From: Asaia bogorensis
GTDB lineage: Bacteria > Pseudomonadota > Alphaproteobacteria > Acetobacterales > Acetobacteraceae
DNA: 22,184 nucleotides
Direction: 5' to 3'
Assembly: GCA_945873675.1 (NCBI GenBank)
Contig: CAMCEP010000013.1
Location: 1-22,184, forward strand
Both the position numbers and the translations under genes were made by a program. The notes beneath the pieces were generated by a model. The model did no database searches, was not told the origin of the DNA, and saw nothing but the letters and a program-made list of their open reading frames with translations. Shown here piece by piece: positions 8,188 through 14,672 of this stretch; the stretch's first letter is position 1, and each line of letters begins with the position of its first letter.

Positions 8188-9390
8188 ATGACCATTCCCC
8201 CACTTCAGGGCCTGCGCGTGCTGGATTTGGCACGCGTTTTGGCCTGCCCCTTTTCGGCCATGATCCTTGCCGAATTGGGTGCGGAAGTGATCAAGGTGGA
8301 ACAGCCAGGCAGCGGCGATGAAAGCCGGAGCTACGAACCGGTGGCCGAACGGAATGGTGCGCGTGACAGCGCCTATTTCTTCGCCTGCAATCGCGGCAAG
8401 CGTAGCGTCACGGTCAATTTGCGCCACAAGGATGGTCAGGCACTGGTCCGCGACCTCATCCGCCATTGCGATGCAGTGGTCGAGAATTTCCCGACCGGTA
8501 CCTTGAAGCGCTATGGCCTTGATTGGGAAGCACTCCGCGCCATCAATCCGCGCCTGGTGATGCTGTCCTGCACTGGCTTTGGCCAGACGGGGCCTTACGC
8601 CAAGCGCAAGGGCTATGACACGGTGTTTCAGGCCATGTCGGGGTTGCTGGCGCTCACGGGGGAACGCGGCGGCGGGCCGGTCAAGCCTGGGCTGCCGATC
8701 GCTGACCTTACTTCCGGCCTTTGGATCACGATTGGTTTGTTGGCGGCTTTGCGCGGGCGCGATGCAACGGGGCAGGGTGCCTATATTGATTTTTCGATGC
8801 TGGATGGGCAGGTCGCTTTGTTGACCTCGGCCGCCGCGCGGTTTTTTGCGCTGAATGAAGTGCCACCGCGTTTGGGCACGGAACATCCGGGCCGTGTGCC
8901 AACCGCTTCCTTCAAATGTTCCGACGGGCGGTTTTTGCATATCACCTGTTCGGATCAGCATTGGGCGCCGCTTTGTCGCGCGCTGGGCCTCGTTGAATTG
9001 GGCGCTGATCCCGCCCTGAAAGCCAATGCCGAACGTGTGGTGCAGCGCGAACGTGTCATGGCCGGCATTACGGCGGCGATGGCAAAACTGACGCGCGCTG
9101 AAGCGGTCGCGCTTCTGGATGCGGCGGATGTGCCGAATGGCCCAGTGCTGACAATTGATGAAACCTTCGCCGACCCACACGTCCAGGCGCGCGGTTCAGT
9201 CGGTGAATTCACGCATCCCTTGCTGGGCGCCTTCCCCGCCTTGCGTTTGCCCTATCGCTTCGATGGTTTGGCGGACCCCGAAATCCAGCGTCCTCCCCTA
9301 CTGGGAGAGGATACGGAAGCGGTGCTGCGCGATTTGTTGCTCTACTCATCAGCACAAATCGAAACGCTGCGTGCGGAAGGCGCGATATGA
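8188..9390 (+). CDS. CaiB/BaiF (family III) CoA-transferase
   Basis: Transfers CoA between an acyl-CoA donor and a carboxylic acid in the cytoplasm. The 400-residue length fits the family. The N-terminus LRVLDLARVLACPFSAMIL and AELGAEVIKVEQPGSGD are the classical opening. NLRHKDGQALVRDLI, VENFPTGTLKRYGLDW and GFGQTGPYAKRKGYD follow in the expected order. Asp206 in DFSMLDGQ corresponds to the nucleophilic aspartate of formyl-CoA transferase-type enzymes. It lies 3 bp after the MBL gene, and its ATGA overlaps the start of the downstream crotonase, so the three are very probably one operon and act on one acid. Confidence 0.92.
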   Translation: MTIPPLQGLRVLDLARVLACPFSAMILAELGAEVIKVEQPGSGDESRSYEPVAERNGARDSAYFFACNRGKRSVTVNLRHKDGQALVRDLIRHCDAVVENFPTGTLKRYGLDWEALRAINPRLVMLSCTGFGQTGPYAKRKGYDTVFQAMSGLLALTGERGGGPVKPGLPIADLTSGLWITIGLLAALRGRDATGQGAYIDFSMLDGQVALLTSAAARFFALNEVPPRLGTEHPGRVPTASFKCSDGRFLHITCSDQHWAPLCRALGLVELGADPALKANAERVVQRERVMAGITAAMAKLTRAEAVALLDAADVPNGPVLTIDETFADPHVQARGSVGEFTHPLLGAFPALRLPYRFDGLADPEIQRPPLLGEDTEAVLRDLLLYSSAQIETLRAEGAI

Positions 9391-10121
9391 CCGAGGCTGT
9401 TTTGTATGAGTTCAACGAAGGCCTGGCCTGCATCACGCTGAACCGGCCTGCTGCGCGCAATGCGCTCAATAGCGCCATGTGCGAAGCGCTGGTGGTGGCT
9501 ACGCGCCGCGCGCGGGAAGATGGCGCGCGCTGCGTGCTGGTGCGGGCGCTTGGCAGTGTATTTTGCGCCGGCGCAGACCTCAAGGAACGCCAAGGCATGG
9601 GTGATGACGCGGTGCGTGCGCGCCGCCTGAAAGCCTTTGCTGCCTATGAAGCGGTGGAACGTCTGCCGATGCCGGCAATTGCCGTGGTGGAAGGCCCGGC
9701 CGTTGGATCTGGTGTCGAAATCGCCGCGGCGTGCGATTTCATCATCGCCACACCTTCTGCTTCCTTTCGCACCCCGGAAGCGCTTTGGGGCACCGTGGGG
9801 GCAACGCAACGCCTGCCGCGCATCATCGGCAAAAGGCTTGCTAAGGATTTGATGTTCACGGGCCGGGCGCTCGGCGCTGAGGAAGCGCGCGAAGCGGGCC
9901 TCGTTTCGCGCGTGGTGACGCCGGAGGCTTTGGCCCCATGTATGGAAGAAATCACCGCCACCATCCTGAAGGCGCCCCCCGCCGCCATGGCCTTGGCAAA
10001 ACGCTGCGTGGATGAAGGCCTGGAACGCGACCCGCGCGGCGCGCTCGCCACCGAAATACTGGCCATTGAGGAAAGCCTGGCGGCCGCAGAATGGCGCAAG
10101 AAAATGGAGAGCTTCGGCTGA
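9387..10121 (+). CDS. Enoyl-CoA hydratase
   Basis: Crotonase-family protein of 244 residues. LNRPAARNALN (18-28), GSVFCAGADLKE (56-67) and GPAVGSGVEIA (103-113) are present. Both hydratase glutamates are retained: Glu111 in GSGVE and Glu131 in FRTPE. A true 2-enoyl-CoA hydratase is therefore likely, in contrast to the crotonase at 4379-5176. GATQRLPRIIG and the C-terminal LAKRCVDEGL block follow as usual. The ATG overlaps the TGA of the CoA-transferase (ATGA, 9387-9390), indicating translational coupling. It is the last gene of the MBL/CoA-transferase/crotonase group. A weak terminator-like hairpin follows. Confidence 0.92.
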   Translation: MTEAVLYEFNEGLACITLNRPAARNALNSAMCEALVVATRRAREDGARCVLVRALGSVFCAGADLKERQGMGDDAVRARRLKAFAAYEAVERLPMPAIAVVEGPAVGSGVEIAAACDFIIATPSASFRTPEALWGTVGATQRLPRIIGKRLAKDLMFTGRALGAEEAREAGLVSRVVTPEALAPCMEEITATILKAPPAAMALAKRCVDEGLERDPRGALATEILAIEESLAAAEWRKKMESFG

Positions 10122-10129
10122 GAAATGCC

Positions 10130-10158
10130 CCCTGACCCATAAGGTTCGGGCCTTTCTT
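10130..10158 (+). terminator. Possible weak terminator after the crotonase gene
   Basis: CCCTGACC (10130-10137) pairs with GGTTCGGG (10143-10150) around a 5-nt loop, with one T-C mismatch and one G-T wobble. CCTTTCTT follows. This fits a modest intrinsic terminator at the end of the 7306-10121 gene group. The rest of the spacer to the tRNA holds only a small GGCTC/GAGCC dyad at 10258-10272. Confidence 0.4.
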
Positions 10159-10286
10159 CGACATTCACGCGAAGCCCCGAGCGGAAGCCCAGGCCCTGGC
10201 GACCTCCGATGGGGAAAAAGCAGGCTGGACAGGGCAGGGGCGCTTCGCTAGGAAGAAGGCTCTGACTGAGCCTTGGCTCCGTCAGG

Positions 10287-10362
10287 GCCCAGATAGCTCA
10301 GTTGGTAGAGCATGCGACTGAAAATCGCAGTGTCGCTGGTTCGATTCCGGCTCTGGGCACCA
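10287..10362 (+). tRNA. tRNA-Phe (anticodon GAA)
   Basis: A full cloverleaf can be drawn. Acceptor stem: GCCCAGA (10287-10293) with TCTGGGC (10352-10358). D stem: GCTC/GAGC. Anticodon stem: TGCGA (10313-10317)/TCGCA (10325-10329) with loop CTGAAAA, anticodon GAA at 10320-10322. T stem: GCTGG/CCGGC with loop TTCGATT. The discriminator is A and CCA is encoded. I see no integrase or direct repeat of its 3' end nearby, so no sign that it serves as an integration site here. Confidence 0.97.
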
Positions 10363-10411
10363 TCCCATCCCCTAAAATCCAATATTTGCAGCCGCCAGGC
10401 GTCATATGGTT

Positions 10412-10440
10412 GCTCGGGGGCTCCGCCCTCGGACCCCGCC
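10412..10440. repeat. GC-rich hairpin repeat (GGGGGC-N3-GCCCTC-GGACCCCGCC)
   Basis: Short stem GGGGGC (10416-10421)/GCCCTC (10425-10430) with one mismatch, then GGACCCCGCC. The same order (GGGGGC, 3-nt loop, GCCCCC, AGACCCCCGCC) recurs at 11810 on the other side of the NADH dehydrogenase gene, which points to a small dispersed GC-rich repeat family. Confidence 0.5.
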
Positions 10441-10471
10441 AATACGGGCGCCAAACATCGGAGCGAATAGC

Positions 10472-11803
10472 ATGGACCCTAGCCAAACCAGTAAAACGCC
10501 ACATCGCATTGTCGTCGTCGGCGGTGGGGCGGCAGGGTTGGAACTCGTCACCCGGCTTGGCCACCGCTATGCGCGCAGCGGCGCTGCCGAGGTCACGCTC
10601 GTGGAACGCGCCCGCACCCATCTGTGGAAACCATTGCTGCATGCTGTGGCGGCCGGGAGCCTCGATCGGGACCGGCACGAGCTTCATTACCTGCGCCAAG
10701 CCCATAACCACCACTTCACCTATCGCTTCGGGCCCATGACCGACATTGACCGGGAAGCGCGCGAAGTCCTGGTCGGCGCCACGAATGACGATGAAGGCCG
10801 CCAGGTCACGCCACCAAGCCGCGTGCCCTATGACACGCTGGTGATCTGCATTGGTAGCGTCACCAATGATTTCGGCACCCCAGGTGCGGCGGAACATGCC
10901 GTGCCGCTTGAAAACGTGGCGCAAGCCAGCCGCTTTCATCGCCGCCTGGTAAATGCGTGCCTGCGCGCCAATAGCCAACCAGAACCGGTGCGCCCCGGCC
11001 AGCTTCATGTCGCCATCATCGGAGCGGGGGCCACCGGCACGGAATTGGCCGCCGAACTGCACCGCACTTTGCGCGCCGTTGTCGCCTATGGCTTGGACAA
11101 CATTGACCCGGCGCGCGACGTCCGCATCCGCCTGATTGAAGCGGCACCCCGCATCCTGCCCGCACTGCCCGAACGCATCTCGGCCGCCACCATGAAACTG
11201 CTGGAAGATCTGGGCGTTGAAGTTCTGGCTGGCCGCCGTGTGGCCGAAGTGCGCGCCGATGGCGTGGTGCTGGCTGATGGCGCGGTGATACCGGGAGAGC
11301 TTGTTGTCTGGGCCGCCGGCGTGAAGGGCCCAGCCGTGCTCCGCAATATCGGCGGGCTGGAGACCACACCCAATGATCAGTTGGTCGTGCTGCCCACGCT
11401 GCAAACTACCCGCGACCCCGATATCTTCGCGCTCGGCGATTGCGCCGCCTGCCCGCGGCCCGATGGCAAGGGCAACCTGCCACCGCGCGCGCAAGCGGCG
11501 CATCAGCAAGCGACGCATCTTTACCGGCAGATTGACCGCAAGCTGCGTGGGCTTGAAGTGGAGCCCTTTGCCTATCGCGATTTCGGGTCACTGGTGTCAC
11601 TCGGCAAATACTCAACCGTCGGCAGCCTGATGGGCTTCCTGGTCGGGCGCAGCATGTTCATCGAAGGCTATTTCGCGCGGATGATGTATCGGTCTTTGTA
11701 CAAAATGCATCAGACCGCGCTGCATGGGCATGCGCCGGTGCTGTGGCGAACGCTGGTGGGGATGGTGGCGGATCGGGGGCAGCCGCAAGTGAAGCTGCAT
11801 TGA
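10472..11803 (+). CDS. Type II NADH dehydrogenase (NDH-2)
   Basis: Non-proton-pumping NADH:quinone oxidoreductase, a single-subunit flavoprotein on the inner face of the membrane. It has 443 residues, typical for the family. The FAD-binding Rossmann motif is GGGAAG (17-22), the NADH-binding motif GAGATG (184-189), and the second FAD motif DIFALGDCA (317-325). PPRAQAAHQQATHL (337-350) is the conserved quinone/flavin-adjacent stretch. The C-terminal FGSLVSLGKYSTVG and following amphipathic segment (about 385-430) would anchor it to the membrane. The start is ATG 10472 (MDPSQTSK); the frame is open to 10406, but the upstream part is GC-rich repeat sequence. It is monocistronic between a tRNA and a hairpin region. 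Confidence 0.92.
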   Translation: MDPSQTSKTPHRIVVVGGGAAGLELVTRLGHRYARSGAAEVTLVERARTHLWKPLLHAVAAGSLDRDRHELHYLRQAHNHHFTYRFGPMTDIDREAREVLVGATNDDEGRQVTPPSRVPYDTLVICIGSVTNDFGTPGAAEHAVPLENVAQASRFHRRLVNACLRANSQPEPVRPGQLHVAIIGAGATGTELAAELHRTLRAVVAYGLDNIDPARDVRIRLIEAAPRILPALPERISAATMKLLEDLGVEVLAGRRVAEVRADGVVLADGAVIPGELVVWAAGVKGPAVLRNIGGLETTPNDQLVVLPTLQTTRDPDIFALGDCAACPRPDGKGNLPPRAQAAHQQATHLYRQIDRKLRGLEVEPFAYRDFGSLVSLGKYSTVGSLMGFLVGRSMFIEGYFARMMYRSLYKMHQTALHGHAPVLWRTLVGMVADRGQPQVKLH

Positions 11804-11809
11804 AGTGAT

Positions 11810-11856
11810 GGGGGCGCTGCCCCCAGACCCCCGCCGGGGTAACAGTGTTACCCCGG
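11810..11856. repeat. Double GC-rich hairpin downstream of NDH-2
   Basis: Two perfect hairpins in tandem: GGGGGC (11810-11815)-GCT-GCCCCC (11819-11824), then CCGGGGTAAC (11834-11843)-AGT-GTTACCCCGG (11847-11856), the latter with a 10-bp perfect stem and 3-nt loop. GGACCCCGCC follows. There is no T-run. It may help end transcription or protect the NDH-2 mRNA 3' end, and it is related to the repeat at 10412-10440. Confidence 0.7.
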
Positions 11857-11932
11857 ACCCCGCCGCAACCGGGTTTGGCGCATCCTGGGGGCTTTGGGCA
11901 AGGTGGGTTTTCTTTGGAAGGGCCTTCAAGAA

Positions 11933-12277
11933 TTGAAACTATCCAGGAAGCGATGCCTGATGGTGGGGGCGCCGATACTGCTGCTGGGGCTGACGCCATG
12001 GGCGATGGCGCAGCCCATGGCGCCACGAGATTGGCCCATGGAAAAATGCGCGCGCTATCGCAGCGCCTGGACCCAGGCGCTGGCGCGTTTCAGCACGGCT
12101 GGGCTGAGTGAGGCTTTCCTGGCTGATCATGAGGGCTTCCTGGCTTCCAATTGCAAGGAAGGGCGGCGTGTTTGTCCGCGCAGTGCCGCGGAAATCAGCT
12201 TGGCCAATGCCATGACCATGGCAGCTTTGAATTCGGGCGCTTCAGGAAGTTTTCTGCCGTTCATTTGCCGCGAATGA
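11933..12277 (+). CDS. Small secreted four-cysteine protein (unknown function)
   Basis: I do not recognise this family. From a TTG start at 11933 the protein has 114 residues: a basic n-region (KLSRKR), hydrophobic core GAPILLLGLTP, and signal-peptidase site AMA-QP. The mature part contains four cysteines (in EKC, SNC, RVC and FIC) and could form two disulfides in the periplasm. It is mostly helical-looking and has no membrane segment after the signal. Start choice: GGAAGGG at 11916-11922 suits TTG 11933; the first ATG (11960) would remove the positive n-region, and another TTG (11894) is further upstream. It is isolated between NDH-2 and rpmJ. DsbB is encoded elsewhere in the window, which fits a disulfide-rich exported protein. 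Confidence 0.6.
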   Translation: MKLSRKRCLMVGAPILLLGLTPWAMAQPMAPRDWPMEKCARYRSAWTQALARFSTAGLSEAFLADHEGFLASNCKEGRRVCPRSAAEISLANAMTMAALNSGASGSFLPFICRE

Positions 12278-12318
12278 AGGGCAACCGCCTTTCTAGCTCA
12301 TCTCGGCGCCCCAACACG

Positions 12319-12338
12319 AAAAGGGGGCAAAAGCCCCC
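12319..12338 (-). terminator. Intrinsic terminator of rpmJ
   Basis: On the minus strand GGGGGC (12338-12333), loop TTTT, GCCCCC (12328-12323), then TTTT (12322-12319). Perfect 6-bp GC stem with a short T-run, 45 bp past the bL36 stop. The plus strand has no T-run, so it mainly serves rpmJ. Confidence 0.75.
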
Positions 12339-12383
12339 TCCCAAACGCCCAACGCTATCTCGCAGGCCGAAGCCCGCGCGACA

Positions 12384-12509
12384 TCAGCCCTGGCGGGCCT
12401 TCAGCCGCGGGTTCTTCTTGTTGATCACGTAAACGCGACCGCGGCGGCGTACCACAACGCAGTTCTTGTCACGGGTCTTGGCGGTCTTCAGTGAGTTACG
12501 GATTTTCAT
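12384..12509 (-). CDS. rpmJ: 50S ribosomal protein bL36
   Basis: A 41-residue basic ribosomal protein: MKIRNSLKTAKTRDKNCVVV, then RRRGRVYVINKKNPR and ending KARQG. This is the longer proteobacterial form found alone rather than in the spc operon. The usual C-type zinc-site cysteines are largely missing: only Cys17 is present. The start is ATG at 12509-12507 with AAAGG upstream. It has its own promoter (12534-12562) and terminator (12319-12338) and is therefore monocistronic. Confidence 0.95.
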   Translation of the reverse strand: MKIRNSLKTAKTRDKNCVVVRRRGRVYVINKKNPRLKARQG

Positions 12510-12533
12510 TGGTCAAACCTTTCGAAGGCGCGG

Positions 12534-12562
12534 TGTCTAAGCAAGCCAAGGGTCCAAGTCAA
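12534..12562 (-). promoter_or_regulatory. rpmJ: Sigma-70-type promoter of rpmJ
   Basis: On the minus strand: -35 TTGACT (12562-12557), 17-bp spacer, -10 TAGACA (12539-12534). The -35 matches the consensus at five of six positions; the -10 is weaker. It ends about 25 bp ahead of the rpmJ start codon. Repeat copy 2 begins 15 bp further upstream. Confidence 0.55.
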
Positions 12563-12576
12563 CCCATCGCCGCCGT

Positions 12577-12642
12577 TAGAGCGTTTATTTGATCGCATTT
12601 TCCGAACCGCCAAGTGATCCCACTTGGCTTGAAAATGCTCTA
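12577..12642. repeat. Palindromic repeat module C, copy 2 (complete 66-bp element)
   Basis: Ends TAGAGC (12577-12582) and GCTCTA (12637-12642) are inverted repeats. Nested inside are GCATTTTC (12595-12602)/GAAAATGC (12631-12638) and GCCAAGTG (12609-12616)/CACTTGGC (12621-12628), all perfect. It matches the reverse complement of 4321-4378 over about 55 bp with a handful of changes. The right end, read on the minus strand, is the TAG stop of the acyl-CoA dehydrogenase-like gene. Confidence 0.85.
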
Positions 12643-13857
12643 CTCCGCCGCGCGCCGTTCCTCTTCCATGATGCGCAGAAACCCATCGCGGGTCTGCGGC
12701 AGTTTCCGGCCCATGATCTGTTCGGCCACTTGCGTTCGCAGCACCTGCGCCGTGCCGCCGGCAATGGCGAACATCCGCGCATCGCGCAAATACCGTTCCA
12801 TCGGGTTGTCGCGCGAATACCCTGCCGCACCCCAAACCTGCAAAGCCTGGTTCGTCACCCTGATCGCCATCTCGCCGGCCAGCACCTTGGCCTGCGCGGC
12901 GGCGAGGCGATCCGGGAACCCATTGGGCCCCGCGCTTTTCGCCGCGCGCCACACCAAGGCGCGGGCCGCTTCCACCTCAATGGACATATCCGCCAGCATC
13001 CAGGCAAGGCCCTGGAATTCGCCAATGGGCCGGCCGAATTGGCGCCGCGTCTGCGCGCGGTCCAGCGCATGCTCATAAGCCCCGGCGGCCAGCCCCAAGG
13101 CAACCGTCGCCGCCCCCACGCGCTGGCCATTATAGGCATCAATCAGCCGGCCAAAACCGCGTGACCAGCCGCCGGGCGGGCGCAGCACCATGGAATCGGG
13201 CACTTCCAGCCCGGCGATTTCCGTCTCGGCTTCCGGCATGCCGCATAGCCCGAGGGAGGGGATGCGCTTGAAGCTAATCCCTGGCGGCGGTCCATCGCCC
13301 TGGCGCGCCACCAGAAAGCCGCCAATGCCTTGATCTCGGCCATCTTCAATGACGCGCGCAAAAATCAGATGCAGCCGGGAAACCCCACCGCCCGTAATCC
13401 AGGTCTTCCGCCCATTGATCACCCAAGTATCGCCATGGCGCACCGCGCGCGTGTTCATTTCGGTGGCCGCCGAACCGGCTTCGGGTTCGGTAATCAGAAT
13501 GGCGGGCTTGTCGCCGGCCAGCACCAGATCAGCCGCGATGCGCCTTTGGGCGTCCGTCCCATAGGCCATAATGGCGCCAATGGCACCCATATTGGCTTCC
13601 ACGGCGATGCGCCCGCAGACTGCACAGGCTTTGGAGAATTCCTCGATCACCAAGGCCGCGTCGAAGTAATCGCCACCAGGCCCGCCCCAGGCGCGCGGCA
13701 CGGTCAGGCCGGTGAAGCCCGCTTCCGCCATGCGCCGCACCATTGGCCAGGGATAGGCGCCGGACCGATCCGTCTCGGCCGCCTGCGCCGCCGCTTCGCG
13801 CGCCAATTCCCGCGCCCGGTCGCGCAGCCTTGCCTGTTCTGGGGTCAAGCCATCCAT
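12640..13857 (-). CDS. Acyl-CoA dehydrogenase superfamily protein; candidate 3-sulfinopropanoyl-CoA desulfinase
   Basis: FAD-dependent ACAD-fold protein of 405 residues. ITEPEAGSAATEMN (122-135) and WVINGRKTWITGGG (145-158) bind flavin and substrate; RRQFGRPIGEFQ (271-282) and NPMERYLRDARMFAIAGGT (351-369) are the C-terminal domain. The base Glu of MCAD-type enzymes (IYEGT) is Gly367, and the alternative IVD-type position is Gln245 in AYNGQRVGAA. From memory, the Advenella desulfinase Acd lacks the base in the same way, with Arg84 and Gln246; here Arg83 and Gln245 fall at near-identical positions. It would then split 3-sulfinopropanoyl-CoA into propanoyl-CoA and sulfite. The start is ATG 13857; the frame is open to 14034 inside the next gene. 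It lies 10 bp after the DUF533-like gene. ACAD family is certain; desulfinase is a reasoned proposal. Confidence 0.85.
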   Translation of the reverse strand: MDGLTPEQARLRDRARELAREAAAQAAETDRSGAYPWPMVRRMAEAGFTGLTVPRAWGGPGGDYFDAALVIEEFSKACAVCGRIAVEANMGAIGAIMAYGTDAQRRIAADLVLAGDKPAILITEPEAGSAATEMNTRAVRHGDTWVINGRKTWITGGGVSRLHLIFARVIEDGRDQGIGGFLVARQGDGPPPGISFKRIPSLGLCGMPEAETEIAGLEVPDSMVLRPPGGWSRGFGRLIDAYNGQRVGAATVALGLAAGAYEHALDRAQTRRQFGRPIGEFQGLAWMLADMSIEVEAARALVWRAAKSAGPNGFPDRLAAAQAKVLAGEMAIRVTNQALQVWGAAGYSRDNPMERYLRDARMFAIAGGTAQVLRTQVAEQIMGRKLPQTRDGFLRIMEEERRAAE

Positions 13858-13867
13858 GATGTCAGCC

Positions 13868-14647
13868 TTATATAAGTCGTGCTTCGATTGCCGTCGCCGC
13901 GGCATGGTCCAGTTTGAGCGCCTTGGCGAAATCATCAAGCCAGGCGCGTTCCGTTGCCGCGATCTCGCCCGCGCCGACCACAGCGGCGGCGTAGAGCTGC
14001 GCGGCCAGCATCGGGTCGCTCGCCAGTTTCGCAAGCGCCGCGGGGGTCAGCGGCTTGTCAAAATCCGCCAGCACCGTGTCGCGCGCGGCGGGGCTGAGCC
14101 CTGCATCATCCAATTGCGCCGCGATGCGGGAACGTTCTTCGGCATCTATCGCGCCATCGGCCTTGGCTGCGGCAATCATGGCGCGCAGCATCAAAAGCGC
14201 TTCGGCGCTTTCGGCGCTGGGTTCTTCTGCCGCTTCGGTGGTGACGGGCGCCCAAGGATCGGTGGCGGGCTTGGTGGCGCCTGGCGCTTTGCCCCATGGG
14301 CCCGCACTGGCCGGCGCGTCCTTCAGCCCGCCTTGGCCTGGCGCTTTCTTGATGGGCGGCGTGCTGCTTTCCCCCTGACGTGCCGGGCCCGCCCAATCGA
14401 AACCGCTGCCCTTGCCCCCTGATGATGTTGGCCGAGGCGCTGGCGCGGCGGGGGGCGGGGCAGAGCTTTGGCTGCGCTTCAGCACTGCAATCGCGATGCT
14501 GGCGAGCCCGGCCAGCGCGCGCCCAAGCTGCGCATTGCCGCTGGGCGGGCGCCTGGTGCCATAGCCCATTGGGCTGCCGCGTCTTTGCGGGGCCGCTCCA
14601 CCGGAAAGTACCGCCCCGATCACGCGCCCCAGATCAAAACCAGCCAT
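13868..14647 (-). CDS. DUF533/TerB-like protein
   Basis: A 259-residue protein of unknown molecular function. Residues 1-58 contain Gly-rich and weakly hydrophobic stretches (GRALAGLASIAIAVL, 42-56), possibly a membrane-associated segment. 60-140 are a low-complexity Pro/Ala/Gly linker. 145-259 form a helical TerB-like domain with the acidic motif AKADGAIDAEERSRI (161-175), typical of YebE/DUF533 inner-membrane proteins. The start is ATG at 14647 with GGGAGGGG just upstream. It follows the OxyR-like regulator by 25 bp and precedes the ACAD-like gene by 10 bp, so the three are likely co-transcribed. No function can be derived beyond the family. Confidence 0.75.
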   Translation of the reverse strand: MAGFDLGRVIGAVLSGGAAPQRRGSPMGYGTRRPPSGNAQLGRALAGLASIAIAVLKRSQSSAPPPAAPAPRPTSSGGKGSGFDWAGPARQGESSTPPIKKAPGQGGLKDAPASAGPWGKAPGATKPATDPWAPVTTEAAEEPSAESAEALLMLRAMIAAAKADGAIDAEERSRIAAQLDDAGLSPAARDTVLADFDKPLTPAALAKLASDPMLAAQLYAAAVVGAGEIAATERAWLDDFAKALKLDHAAATAIEARLI

Positions 14648-14672
14648 TTTCCCCTCCCTTTCCAGAAACGCC

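Noticed and set aside
8071..9180. Minus-strand open frame of 369 codons opposite the CoA-transferase
   Set aside because: It is antisense to a clear CaiB/BaiF gene, has a His/Arg/Gln-rich random-looking translation, and no domain.
10287..10362. tRNA-Phe as an integration (att) site for a mobile element
   Set aside because: No integrase, no direct repeat of the tRNA 3' end, and ordinary chromosomal genes on both sides.
10298..11518. Minus-strand open frame opposite NDH-2 and the tRNA
   Set aside because: It runs across the tRNA-Phe and opposite a firm NDH-2 gene, so it is a shadow frame.
13858..14034. N-terminal extension of the ACAD-like protein
   Set aside because: The extra 59 residues overlap the DUF533-like gene and do not resemble any ACAD; ATG 13857 gives the family length.
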